Shown here piece by piece: positions 49,141 through 62,524 of a DNA stretch of 64,000 bases; positions within the stretch are counted from its first letter, which is position 1; each line of letters opens with the position of its first letter. The DNA comes from Theocolax elegans (Eukaryota; Arthropoda; Insecta; Hymenoptera; Cerocephalidae), in NCBI GenBank assembly GCA_026168455.1, contig CM047429.1, positions 58,967,623 to 59,031,622 on the forward strand. Direction: 5' to 3'. The notes beneath the pieces were generated by a model. That model ran no database searches, was not told the DNA's origin, and saw only the letters and a program-made list of their open reading frames with translations. A program made the position numbers and the translations under genes.

Positions 49141-52100
49141 CTATTAAACGTTGTTGCTGACAACTCTAAAATTAACGTGGTAATAAATAAAATTCCGACG
49201 GACCGTTTGTAAATATTTTCCTATTGTCTATAAAAATCGAGGGAATCCGATCGGAATGTAATTATTAACATTGTTAAGCTAAATCTTCCTAAATTACACG
49301 TAGTACTGCTACTCTTTTTACTCGAGGTAAGTACTACCTGTTAAGGTTTCTACATATACTAAAACTAAATCGGTTAAAATAAATTGCGCATCTAACTGTA
49401 ATGATTTTCAAATTTAAACCGTTTTTAGTGTCAAATAATCTTCAAATATTGGTTATTTTAGTATAATAAAAATAATTAAAAACCGACAGAAATCACATTT
49501 TTTATCGTAATACACTTTATAATTAATTACAATTTGTTGAATTTCAAAAACCATTTCAATGCAATTCAAAATATTAAGCGTATATAGTTAAAATCCAAAC
49601 ATTTGTGCATACACCGACACATAATATTAGAATTCGTGCAAATACAGTCAGTGATTGCTTAAAATTTTAATTCCTATCTCACTTAATAACATGTATAATA
49701 TGTACGTAAATTGTAACATATATCATATATAAATAATTATTAATAATAAATAATCACTTAAATAAAAAAATATTACATAAAATCATCGATATCTCATTTA
49801 AAAAGTATCATCTGTTTAACGAAATTTGTATGCGAGCGTTTACTTTTATTTACAAGATCTTAAACGTATAAAGAATAACGACCCTCGGATTCCCTCACAC
49901 ACAACGAATATACCGTTTTCGCAGAACGTAATATTTCCAGCGCAACCTTCTCACCTTGAGTGTGCAAGAAAATTGAAACCTTAATTAAATCGACTGAAAG
50001 TAAAATAAAAAAAAAGTTCCGTTCTTGCGCCATTATCAAACTTACAAGTGTTGTAAAACAAGAAAAGGGAATCGAGCAAAACAAAGATGCGTAAGGATAT
50101 TGCGAAAAAGTAACGGTGTATACTTGTAATAATTGTGTGTATATATATATGTGTGTATATTATATATAAACACTTAAACTTAATTAAAAATGATAATTTG
50201 ACACGTATTTTTATTTAATTTTTAATTTGATTTTGTCAGTTAAACGTTTTGCTAATGAACATTGAACGTAATTTTCACCCGAATATCAATTAATAAATTC
50301 GTATGTAAAATATAATAGAGTCATAATAATAAATGTTCTTTTTTATTAATTTCTTATTCTTATACACTGTGTATTAAAAACGTATTATCTATAACAACGC
50401 AAAACAATATTATAAGGAAATCGTTGGAATTTAACACATTTTTTTAATTGCGATTAAACGTTTCACGGTGATATCCCAAGCTATTTTCAACAAGTTCATT
50501 AATTAAACTGGTTTACCTGAACAACTTCTTATAGATAAAAAGAGCGCATATTACAGGAAAATTGCGTTTAATTCAATCTCACATACTACCAATTACAATT
50601 AATTTAGCGTACATATACAAACGCTGCAACTTCATTAACACTAAAAAGGATGTTCATGACATAAGGAAAGTATCACCAAACAAGATAACCATCAGTGGAA
50701 TCATGTTTATCGGCAAAGACCTAGAATTTAATGAATTTTGTTGAAACAAAAAAAGAATACGACCCACTTATCGAAGAAAGTAGAGAAAATTTTGTTTAAA
50801 ATTCGCAAAATAACACTGGCACCGAATACGAATACGTGTGCACAAGTAGATATGTGTCAAGTATAGTCAGACAGTATCTGATTAGCCTCGCGCATTTACT
50901 TCACATCATTTGAAATGTAATTTTCTAAATATGCTTTTGACTTTAAATATATTCTCGATATTAGATTAAAGATAGACGAAGACGATCAAATTTATTTTTA
51001 TGTATTCAATAACCGTTCAAGAGTTTAATTAATGTAATACGTGCCGCTTACACGTGTTACTTTAGGATATTAATAATTAAAATATATTTTAAATACGACG
51101 TTATGATTTTTTTTAAATACTATTTGATTATAGCATAAAAATTCACTCGACTTTATCTGTTGATCAATGAAAGAATTATAAGTGTAGCGAAAGAGTACTT
51201 ACATATATTTATATATACGTGAGTACCTAAGAGGATAACAGTAACATTGTTTTATTTGACTTGATTAAAGACACTGCACTAATCAAATTTTTTGAAAGCA
51301 TATTATAGACAAGAAAGTATCAAATTTTAGTAGTTTCCGATCATTATGTAATTATATCCTAGCATGGATTCCAATTAATCTTAATTAACGTCACTTTTCA
51401 ACAGATCATACGATTTTGTGATGTATTAATTTAACGTGTCACAGATAATAGTTATAAAGTGAGACTTTGCCAATTGGAATCCTGAAAAATGTATAGCTTT
51501 TCAAATTCAGCATCGCAAAAATAGCAGTTGGAATCAAATTATTCTTTCAAATTCAATTAATATATAAGCGTAGAATTTTAAATAAAAAAATTGTACACGA
51601 ATAGTTTAAACAATTTTATTATACCAATCGTAAGTAAATTTTCATTATCAAACAGGTATTGATGCGTTATCGAATAAATTGTTGTCCAACATCAATCACA
51701 AAGAATCAATAATGATTAACTATGAATCGGTAAAAAATACGCACATTTGCTAACAGAACTTCAATCAATGATCAATCTTCGCGTACATGCATTTTTAACA
51801 GTCGCGATAACACATTTCAAGTATAGTGTCTCATTGACGCAATACTTTATATACAACCGATTGTCGCGGTTCATTCAACACCGCATTCGCACACGTGAAG
51901 ATGCATATCGCAACTCTAAACTTAAAAAAAAGGGTACCCGCGCGAAGTCGCGATGAACGCAAGGAGATAAGTCGGCTCTTAATTATGTAGGTGTAGCTCG
52001 CGACCAGCGATAAGAAGCCTATCGAGTCTTTGATGCGAGGATTCCGAAGGAGGAGAATCCGTGGTGCACACGTGCCGCCGGGAGATTCGCTTTTCTCATA

Positions 52101-52308
52101 CTATATACACTGTACACGTATACATGTATACACGAGACCTTTGAGACTCATCGTCCGCTCTCTCTCCCTCTCCCTCTTACCGCTGTATGTGTTTGTAGTA
52201 TATATATAGACGCACCTGCCCGTGTAGCAGCTTAATTAAATGCTTAATTACGTCGTCTTTCTAGTGATTAACCTCCGCATAATGAAAGTGTAGCGATGTA
52301 TATATATA
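49141..52308. other. AT-rich stretch ending in a mixed island
   Basis: No gene is supported. GC-richer sequence at 51880-52150 includes a TACCCGCGCGAAGTCGCGA patch near 51933, and CT-rich sequence near 52155-52180. A short open frame (69 codons, 51747-51956) is unassigned. Confidence 0.45.
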
Positions 52309-52315
52309 TGTGTGT

Positions 52316-52352
<37 letters not shown>
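52309..52352. repeat. (GT)n microsatellite, about 44 bp
   Basis: GT run with one TA interruption near 52319, preceded by a short TATA run. Confidence 0.9.
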
Positions 52353-52354
<2 letters not shown>

Positions 52355-54144
52355 ACCTTTCTAGCCTAGGGATTTAAATTTATTTTTGAGGATGACGCGA
52401 GATGGATGGAAATGTGAGTAACCTACTGCTTAGTATATATATGTATACGTTAAGAGGTATAAGCTATATACCTATAGTGAATGATGCTAAGGGACTTTTC
52501 GAGAGCTTGAGCTTTTCGATGGAGAGCAACGCATCTTGAGCTCCTTGATTTATGGCACGTTTCTTGAATGTTGATTTTTTTTTAATGAAAAAAGAATAGA
52601 ACTAAGTTTTCTTGAAAGTAACTCGGCCAAAAATGAGTATGATGGATTTATTACACTCCGTTCGACAGTTATTGTAAACTTTTTCCTTTATTAACAATAA
52701 ATTTTCGTTTTTTTCCGATCCTATCGAATGTAAATAGTTATACTTTCCTAACTAAATATCCTGATATTTGATATTTGATATCGATAAATGAAACAAAACG
52801 TATATATATATCATATATTTTTTTAGGAATTGCAAGACACATAAAATGTTATATACGTGTATGTGTGTACATATCCGGTACGATAAATAGAACGTAGTTT
52901 TCAAAATAGAGAGTATGTAAACATAAAATAAATTTTATACGCGTCTATTGTGTTGATCCTTTTTTATAAATATCAGTATTAATGGAGACGTTTTGCTTAA
53001 TTTTTAGTATAAACTTGCAGAAGCGAGTAATACATTAATATTTAATCAAATGCATATTTTAGATCAAATCTGAGATCTAAAGATTGTCCATGTCGCAATT
53101 AAATAATTAAGAAATTTTTATTTCGTTCAATTTTACGTACAGTATAGTAAATTTTGTACGTTGGTAAAATTATATAAAATTACACATTACTTGGAAATTA
53201 TTTATACGCAAATCGAATTTGAAACGAACAAAAATATACCACTAAAGGCCAGGAAGTTTACGTAACGTACGGTGACCCATCTGCAAAACTGAAATAAGAT
53301 CATATCAGTTCTTAATCCCTGAATATCCGAAGGTGTACCTGGTTAAACATTTTATACAAGCTTACACATATACTCACTCGAATGGATATACAAGCAATGC
53401 GAGCTTAAAATATATAGAGGAGTAATCAAGTCGAAGGCTGATTGAGTAATTGCTTCGGAATTAATCTACAACGTTATTATACGATGACGATGCAACAAAC
53501 TTGCACCTCGTCGTTTCGCGTCGATGGACGAGAGGCGCGATGAAGTTTAATTAATTAAGACGCCGGCCGGCTCAATATATACATGTACATACATATATAT
53601 ATATATACACGCACACGAACCTCACGTCACCGCTGGATTAACGTCGCTTGGTATGTTTTATGTTTTGATTGCCCTTATAATCGCTAACTATCTACAACGT
53701 TTATACACATTTTCTTTCAAATAGATTAAATATATATAAAAAAAACACGCTAACCTACGTATTGATGCTACGTATTAAATAATCGATACAAATCGCTGGA
53801 AAATGTATCCAAATATAATAGTAGATTTTTAATTAAACGTGGTGATTAACATACTATTTCCGCTTCAACGAACTGTGCGCCATAAGTATTTTCAGCATAC
53901 TTACATTCGCTGTACCTAAAAAGTTTCGTTAATTATAAAATACGTATAAAAATACAGTGTCATTTTAATTTTAGTACACACATTTTTTTAAATGCGCATA
54001 GAGTCAAGTCAGTATGATTTATATTTCTCTAGAAAGTTATTTTTAAGAATCACTATGTCATGTCTGTACAATACATATTAATAATTTTAAATCTCTTCCG
54101 TTTAACTAAATTCTGTACATGTGTTCGATGACTAAACAAATTAC

Positions 54145-54184
<40 letters not shown>

Positions 54185-57100
54185 ATACGCGTAAATAAAC
54201 TAAAAATCGTTGTATTTATTTAAAAAGCTATATATGACAGTACACGTGATGATAATACGTATAGGATATCACAAACAAGTATGTGTTCACAAAACGTTTT
54301 GCATATTTCTGAGAGTATAATAGAACTACCACGTGTATGTGTATATGTATACCTATATATTGACCAGAGGCTAGCTTATCAATTACTTACCAACCAGCCA
54401 CAACAGGACATAAAGGGATTATCCTACAGAGACCAACAGGGAAACATTGGGTAGAATAGATCAATATGAATAGATCACCTATAAATTACAAATTAAGCGT
54501 TGACAAATATACTACTAATTCATTGAATCAATAATTATCACGTATTTACAAATATGTAGTATTCATATATGTGTATTTGTAAGTTGTAATTTATATATTT
54601 ATCTGTAATATTTAATATTTTAATGATCATAAATTTATCTCGCAATGGCATATATATCGGATAAATCATAACATAAGTATTTGAAAGTTCGCCAACGAAT
54701 ATTGCCAAATGTCAAAAAATGATCTACCGAACTGCATTTAACTAATTATTGTCGACGAATTTTGTATAAGTATGTTAAATACAACGTATATTTTATCATT
54801 TTTAATTAAAATGTTAAAAATATATAGGAAGTATATACTTATTAATTGCAAACTTTGGATTTGTTCTATAGTGTTATTGAATACATAACCCAAATTGTAG
54901 AGCATTTTTTTTTACTCTCTATCGAAAAATTCATTCGTTGTTATGAAGGTATTTTTCAATAAACTACAAAAAAAATTCCATTATAGAAATAAATTGCTAA
55001 AACATTCTGAACCTACTGAGTATAGAATATTTTGTAATTTCTTTGGTCCATCGTGTAAGGAAAAAAATAAAGTAAAATAAAAGGAATAAGAAAATATAAA
55101 GAGAATGAACTTAAGAAAAGAAAAAAAAAATAAAGAAGGAACCGTAGGCATCAAGGGATTTTCGCTAAAACCGTCGTTATATGCATTTCGTTCCCAGGCG
55201 GTGCGACCTCGCACCATGGAATCCAAAATAATACTTCCTTTTTTCTTTTCTCCTTCGCTCGTTATGCCCCTGAGCAAGAAGCTCTTTCACTGGCCACACG
55301 GCTCTTTATATTTTCGCAAGCATTTGTCTTCTCTCGCTTCACTGTAGATTTTTTTCTCTCGACAAAAAACTGAAGCTCGATTTACTTATCGGTAAATCTT
55401 AGATAATCAAGAACTTATTACATCGTCTTTACGGAGCTTTTGACACTTGACCGAAAAACAACAATTAGCTCTCGTTTACAAGTATTAATTTTTTCTTACG
55501 TTTAATGATATATGGAAGAAGGAGTACTTACATTATGTACACGTTAAATCGTCGCTTTAAATGAATCAATAACATTGTGTATTTATAGTAAAATCGCAAA
55601 ATATTAATGCAAATGATTATTTCCGTAAATGTACATCAACTCGTTTGGACTACATTTATTGTGTTAAATTTACACAATATTTCTCTAATATATTTTACTT
55701 GTGTACGTGAAAATTCGAACCTTCGAATTTGTCTTCGGCATATAAATTTTTAAAAACAATGGCATATAAAATACTTGAATAAATGTTAGAATATAATTTT
55801 AACAGATCGATACTGCAGTTTGAGTAAGGGTGAACGGTCAGCGATTCGTTAAAGAAAAAAATGGATTCATAATTTATTCCGCTGTGACACGCGAATCTCG
55901 AATAACTCACGTCGACATGCATTCGGTGATCACAAATATTACGGATTCGCATGTGCCGCTGTATCGAAGCAGACTGCACACACCCTTAGTATTCTTTTAT
56001 TCTTTTCGTGAAATAACGAATGCTCGATATTTTACTCTACGTAAGTGTAGGTGCAACGTTCGTATATACATTTCATTTTATTATTTATGTATAATAGCGA
56101 GAATACGATACAACATTATCTTTAAGTACATCGAGTTTTACAGTAACGTGTAAACAGACGCATAAACTATATTTATAACTAAACAAGAATCTAGTAAGTT
56201 ATATTTAGTATTAAACTAAAAGCGCACACAATGTACTTTCAAAGTTATATGGTTTATTCTTTAACCCGATCATACGGATGTACTTCGTTTCTCGCGTCAG
56301 TTAAACGTAAACTATTTATCTATACATTTCTTAACTAAGTTATTCAACACACAAAGAAGTTTCTATATACTGCCTACAGTTTGAAAATAAATAATAGTAC
56401 AAATATACAAAACGCACAAGTGCTACTCGTAAATTACTAACGACAATAAATCTTTTGTAGAATATATCAATTTCTACTAAATAATTAAGAATTTTAATTT
56501 TTCAAAAGGTATAAATATTAATTTTAAATTTCGTTCCAATGACAACACGAACACAGCGATTCTGCAGAGTTTAACGTTATACAGACCCAGTACGTGTTTG
56601 TAATAGCTCACTTTACGGCTATTGTATTATATATTAAAAACAGCATAATTATATCGCAATGCGCTTAAGGCAGGTAAAGATTTACATAAACTCTCGGGAA
56701 ACGAAATCCTAGGAAAATTATGTTGAACACGCGGATCCTAAACTTTAAGTCATTTGTATCCGAGTACGTCATTTCGAAATGACAAACGCTGACTGCACTT
56801 TTCCGTATGTACCGGACGACCGCAACCTTCTACACGTAGTATACTTTTTGTATATATATACGTACGGACGTACGAAGAGAAGGAAGAAAGAGAAAACGCT
56901 GGCACGGCGGATATAAGAAAGAAAAAGGACCAAATAGTCTCTCGAACACAGCGATACACGCAAGTTGCATGGCAAAATGGGTAGTTGACATTGACGGGTG
57001 CGCTTAACGCTCCACGACGATCGCTCAGATATCTCGCGTGAGTGAGAGAGAGAGATGAGAGACTGTACTGCACGGCTATAGCCAGTGAATCCGTTAGGGA

Positions 57101-57690
57101 TCCGCAAAAGACAATGGTACCTGACCCTGTTTCGACGTCGGTATAATTGAAAATGCGCGTCACACAACGAGGCCCCCCTCGCGAGAGCTCCCGCAGATTT
57201 AGCTCTCCCAGGGGCGATATCAATGCAACCGCGCATACTCGTATACAGCTTGTACGTATAGATTACGTGCCTCGCATCGCACCTTCACGCGATACTTTGA
57301 CGCGTATTGGAAGATATAGGTCTAGTTTAAAAGAAACAAAAAATAATAAACTGGGAGAATATGTGTAGTTATCAACGAATATGAGAATTTGTATCGAATA
57401 GCGTTAAAAGTGGTTTGTATACTCATAATTCTATAACAATACTCGCGTTTTTATTTCACCTCACGTGCCTCCCACGGTGCGTTATATACCTATATAACTC
57501 AATAAGAATAAAGACGGATACGTGGATGCATTAGAGATAAATGTTTCGCAACTTCATAGTTTACATTACATATATATTTACAAAGTAGCATTATTTGGTA
57601 CTTACTTATAAATCTTGAAAGTGAACATTTTAATTTTCAGGCTTTATTAAATAATTTCCATGTACATGCAATATATACGAGTTTCGCTCA
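52353..57690. other. AT-rich stretch with small mixed islands
   Basis: No gene is supported. An alternating AT run followed by GT lies at about 54150-54185. GC-richer islands at 53480-53580, 55140-55345 and 56780-57320 each hold overlapping ORFs (up to 157 codons, minus strand 56750-57223) that lack recognisable domains. The last island has a CAG|GTACC donor-like site on the minus strand near 57122, but no matching exon chain. Confidence 0.4.
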
Positions 57691-58800
57691 CACTGAGAAA
57701 AGTAATTCGTTGGGAGACAGAATCTTTCTTAATTGTTAAGAAATGTGGATTGAAATACGGCGAAAGGCACATGACTTAATAATAAAGATTTCTATAAATT
57801 CTTTATAGTTAATCATTTACAAGTACGAATTGCGATTTTGATTCGAGTTTAATGAATTAATCAGTTTTTGCAATTGACACGTATTAAATTTAAATTAAAT
57901 ATGATTATATTAAAGAAAATTAATAAGAATAAATAAATTAAGATTAAATTTTCAATTATAAATTTTCTAAAAATAATTATTTTCTTGAAGTCAGATTCTC
58001 TAACTATTATAAGAATTATGTACTTAATATAAGATAATGGATATTTTTCTTTCACGAAAAAAGGTAATAATAGTAAAGGAATATTTCTTAACTATTAAGG
58101 GGACAAGTCTGGGTTAAAATTGAAAAAAAGATATTCAATTTTAACAATTAATAATTTTTTTATAACAACTGAAATTATTTCTTAATTTTTTCAAAAAATT
58201 ATATTATTATTACTCTAATTTTTTTTCATAATAGATTTACCGCAGGATATCTCAGGAACCACTTCATCGAATAGGCTGAAATTTTAATAGTAACTTTTAA
58301 ATATGATTTTAATCCACTTGAGTGGAACAGACTGTGTTGACATTGTAATTAAAAAATTGCGTAAAATACAGCTAAATAATTTTTTATATAAACATTGACT
58401 TCATTGAAATTCTGTTCCGCTCAAGTGGATTAAAATCATATTCAAAAGTTACTATTAAAATTTCAGCCTATTCGATGAAGTGGTTTCTGAGATATCCTGT
58501 AAGTCTATTATGGAAAAAAAATCAGAGTACGGAGTCTCAATTAATTAATATAGTTTTGTTACATATAAATTGGTCAAAAAATTTTAAATAAAAGTTAATA
58601 ATAATATAATTTGTTTAAAAAATTAAGAAACGTTTTGAGTTGTTATAAAAAAAATTATTAATTGTTAAACTTGAATATCTTTTTTTCAATTTTAACCCAA
58701 GCTTGTCCCCGTAAGAAATCGACATTTGCTAAAAATGAAATAAAATTTTACGCTACGAAATTCATGATTTCTTTGAATGAAAGAATCGTTTTTCTCAGTG
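57691..58800. mobile_element. CACTGAGAAAA-ended element hosting a nested foldback
   Basis: The left end CACTGAGAAAA (57691) and the right end TTTTTCTCAGTG (58789-58800) are inverted repeats of 11-12 bp, with weaker similarity further in. The termini resemble those of the MITE at 27112. With the nested 620-bp insertion at 58095-58714 removed, the element would be about 490 bp. No coding capacity is visible. Confidence 0.6.
58095..58714. mobile_element. TTAAGGGG-ended foldback element (family 3)
   Basis: The left end TTAAGGGGACAAGTCTGGG matches the reverse complement of the right end, TTACGGGGACAAGCTTGGG. The inverted arms of roughly 260-270 bp share AGGATATCTCAG, ACCACTTCATCGAATAGG and TTTTAATCCACTTGAG. 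The right arm carries about 80 extra bases around 58520-58605. It is non-coding and nested inside the element at 57691-58800, so it inserted later. Confidence 0.85.
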
Positions 58801-58904
58801 CAGAAAATTAAAGTAGTTCTGAACGTTTCTTTACTAATAACTATTAATTAAATAATTTAAATAGAGCCTTGACTACGATAACAAAGTATCCAATCATCAC
58901 ATTT

Positions 58905-59240
58905 ATATACGAGTCTCTTGGCTAAGGTGGGACAGTATACGAGTATCTCGGCTTTATGGCTAAGATGGAATTGCCTTTAAATATTTAAGGTTTATTTCGG
59001 CTTTCAATTTATTTGTTTCTTTCAAAGTGTTGTTGTAAGAATCAATTAAAGTTTTAGTAAGTAAGTCCCAGTTTGTGCGTTTTGTTTTAAGCTTGAAATT
59101 TTTTTTTCATAATTATATTTATGGATGCTAATGTTTACACGAGCATCTAAGATGAGAAGTATATACGATATATGTATATACGAGCATCTCCGCGTTTTGG
59201 ATAAGATGAGATCGTATACGAGTATCTCAGCCTCGTAAAT
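58905..59240. repeat. Degenerate interspersed repeat cluster (ATACGAGTATCTC type)
   Basis: Five diverged units share the pattern TA(T/C)ACGAG(T/C)(A/C)TCTCxG followed in several cases by GGxTAAGATG. They start near 58906, 58936, 59136, 59177 and 59215. Spacing is irregular, and about 165 bases of AT-rich sequence separate the second and third units. It may be a decayed minisatellite; no function is assigned. Confidence 0.6.
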
Positions 59241-62181
59241 AGTCCTGTGCATTATGTTCATTCAATAAGGTTCTTTATTAATTTAATATAATACACGATA
59301 TAGAACAGAATATTAGGTACAAATAGAAAATAGCGAACGACGACGGAAAATCTAAAGATTTATTATCTATCAAATAGAGCAAGTTATATCGGTGTTTTGT
59401 TTTCCTCGAACTGTGTATATCTTTCTTCCGTTGCTTCCGCTTTATAATTATAAAAATTAAAGATTGATTTTTCCCAAACTCATTCGTAAGTCTATGTGTA
59501 GAATAAAACTATCGATGTAAGTGGAAGTCGTTACATTTTATTCGTTCCTACAAATTAAAATGATAAGTGATAAAGTAACATAATTTCATTAATAATCGGC
59601 AAAATTTTGAAAATTCACTTGGAAGTGAATATCTGCAGCTTCGACCTAACGCTTCTAAATGTTGCTCGTGATGCATAGATTTAATTGATTTCAATTTGCT
59701 CGGTGTTTTGCGACTCTCCTATATTTATGCTTATCGTCAATCATGTTTATGTAACGAGTCTACTTCTACCCAAAATAAAGTTTATAGCTTTTCTCCTTCG
59801 CTTCCAGCTTACTTCATTCACCATATACTTATGTATAATGAAGTCCTTTTATTGTCCTCATTCGTTTTTCTCTTGTGCATTAACCTAACATTATATAAAA
59901 TTATTTTTACTACGCAAATGTAATATAAATAAATACACAAAGAATACAGAAATATAGTACGTAAATAATGCGTAAAGAATACAGAGCTATACATTATTAA
60001 TTTTATGAAAAGGAATTATTTTTTGTTTTCACAAAAATGCAATCTCCGTATATCACGTACAATTCAGGTATTTAGTTTTTCCTCAATAGTCGATAATCAA
60101 AAGTTCCCTAATCTACAACAACCACTTAAAGTAATCTCAACAATCCAACGATTATATGCTCAACCTCCCAACTTTAATAGAAGAAATAATTTTTGTCAAT
60201 ATTTCAAGTTTCCCGCTTGTTTCTTATAAAGAATTTACAATAACATGTACATACATTGTTACGTGATTACGAGCGGGGTTACTTACATGGGTGGGTATGT
60301 TAGCATACCTTTAATAACTTATTCTTATCAGGCAATCGCATCTTTTAGAGAGTTTGAAAAATTAAGGTTTTAGTTGTCAAAATTTAAGTAAGTTTGTTAA
60401 TTTTTATATGTGAAAAATAGAATCTCTCAATTTGATTGAATGTTTATTTATTGAATAAGTTATTTATAAATAATGAATGTCGTAATATTATAAAATATCA
60501 ATTTTTTCACATTTTTCAATATTTGAAAAAAGAGCTGCTTATTTGACTGTGATGGGGTTACGATGATACAATTTTGTCGGTGCAATTTCACACAAAAAAA
60601 ATTTTATTTTGCAACAAGTAAAATTACTGAATAATCAGACAATAATGAGAAGAGATCCATGAAACAAGAGTACGAAAAATAGACCATTTAAAAGACCGCG
60701 TTAAAAATTCATAATGGCTTGCCTCCTTAATAATGAAGTTTACAATAAATCGTTCAATGAAACATGGATTTAATGTGTACAGTATAAAAAATGAGAATTG
60801 TACTAGTAAAAAACTCTTGATTTGCAATTGTCATGATGCTGAATATTATGGTTTGAGCCCGGAAACATACGTTATTATGTAAACTTTCCTGAGAATTATT
60901 ATTTATTTGTGTTAGTTAATGTTCAATTGTATAACTTCGTTGCGTATTTGTGCGCTTACGTAAATAATATACAATATAAATTACATTTATAAAGTATTCT
61001 AACATAATTTACAGTTACTTTGTTTCCTTTGATACTAAAAAATACATTGTGTTCACCTAACCAGCAATCGGGGCTAATTGACATAATGTGACGCCGCAAA
61101 TAAAATTTTTATAACAATTAAACTACGCGTTATTCTATCTTTCTCAAGGTAAGATCTTTTTAACGTACGTTTTAGATTTACTAAAAAATAATTACAGTAT
61201 GAAATATAATACAAAATCTAATAATTGTGTCTACTGTCCTCCCTCTACCATACTGTTAAATTAAATCCAATATGTTGGTTGATTTATTTACGTCATTAAA
61301 TTGACTGAAATTTTAACAGTAATGAATAACTTCAAATAAACTGGAATTACAAAAAATGTAATGGTTATTTAAAAAATAATTCTTCTATTTATAACATAAA
61401 TATAAGTCTGTAATTTACAAATATTTCTTTCCTTCATTTGTAAAAAACGTGAATTTTCTATTTTATTATCCATCGACAATTATATATCTTGTATAGTATT
61501 GATATATCTGTAACTATTTATTCGATATTTCGTTTGTCTTTACTTTCACAATATATAATAAATATATCTATAAAATTAATTTCGAAGTAATCATTTTTCC
61601 AATCTATATTCTGTCTATCAAATCGGTGAGTAAAGACACAATAAACAATTGACAAAATAATACCCACCTGTGTTTATAGTAGGTTATATTACAACAATTT
61701 CAGAGTAAAAAGTCCAAAAGAAAATATGCACCATGTCTGTACGTAGAAATTAGAAATTTTCTTAAGACGCCTTAAACATAAAATGGATTACATACAATTC
61801 TGAATAGTTGAGAACATTTGAGAAGCCTACCAAAACCATATTATCCTCTATGTAAATTATATAAAACTTAAAAACTGCTAAATATGAGTTCTTTTGGGTT
61901 TTACAAAAAAAACTATGAAATAAATCTATCGTTAGATAATTGTAGATATTTTTGAGGTTCTTAAAAAAGTTATATTTCTCAGTAGGAACAAGGGTTCGAA
62001 AGTTTTAAATAAACCTGCTTTTCATACATATAAATGAATTATTTACATAATGTTGCTCAACTCGCAACTGCATTGACTGCGAACTTATATTCAATTATTT
62101 TTATGCCCTAACCAATTAACAGTATTTAATATTAATATAACCTCCAAAAGAAATTTGAATGTATCTTTTTGATAGATCTTA
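59241..62181. other. AT-rich stretch, nothing recognised
   Basis: No gene is supported. ORFs of 67-75 codons near 59690-60230 and 60624-60827 have no recognisable features. Confidence 0.5.
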
Positions 62182-62252
62182 GGCCATCCTTGCGACACTG
62201 CAAACCGCGGAGGAGTCGGAGAGCAAGGCCCCAGACACTCCACCACACCAGA
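62182..62252 (-). pseudogene. Truncated U2 snRNA copy (3' half)
   Basis: The 71 bases align with the 3' part of the adjacent U2 gene. They contain GGCCATCCTTGCGACACTGC, then GGAGTCGGAGAGCAAGG, then CCCCAGACACTCCACC, against GGCCATTCCTTGCGGCACTG and its continuation in the intact gene. There are several substitutions and a deletion in the loop IV region, and homology ends abruptly before the Sm site. Orientation is the same as the intact gene, 86 bases away, which suggests a decayed tandem duplicate and not a retrocopy (no A-tail was seen). Confidence 0.85.
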
Positions 62253-62337
62253 GTTTGAAACTTTTTCAAAATATCAAGACATTTGAACAAAGTTTTACTG
62301 AGTTGAACTTGTAAATTTTATGTTTGAATTAGATAAT

Positions 62338-62524
62338 TGGGCCATTCCTTGCGGCACTGCAATGCATGGTCGACCCGTGGCGGAGTCGGAGCAAGCCCCA
62401 GACACTCCACCTAAGTGCAAAAATCAGTTCGATATTCTAGCCCCCCGATGGGGAGCGTATTAGATATCAAGCTAATAAGAACAGATACTACACTTTGATC
62501 TTAGCCAAAAGGCCGAGAAGCGAT
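62338..62524 (-). ncRNA. U2: U2 spliceosomal small nuclear RNA
   Basis: Read on the minus strand, the 187 bases start ATCGCTTCTCGGCCTTTTGG (stem-loop I) and continue through the branch-point recognition sequence GTAGTA (complement TACTAC at 62487-62492), the Sm-type site ATTTTTG (complement at 62418-62424) and the terminal stem-loops to GGAATGGCCCA. The length matches known U2 RNAs (about 187-192). All core elements are intact, so the gene is probably functional. The RNA pairs with intron branch points within the U2 snRNP. Upstream, the promoter should hold a proximal sequence element at about -60 to -40 (62565-62585); only a TATA-like site at -30 to -22 is obvious by eye. Confidence 0.97.

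Noticed and set aside
56750..57223. 157-codon minus-strand ORF and an overlapping 155-codon ORF
   Set aside because: They overlap each other in different frames across a GC-rich island and are rich in Ser from simple repeats. Neither has a recognisable domain.
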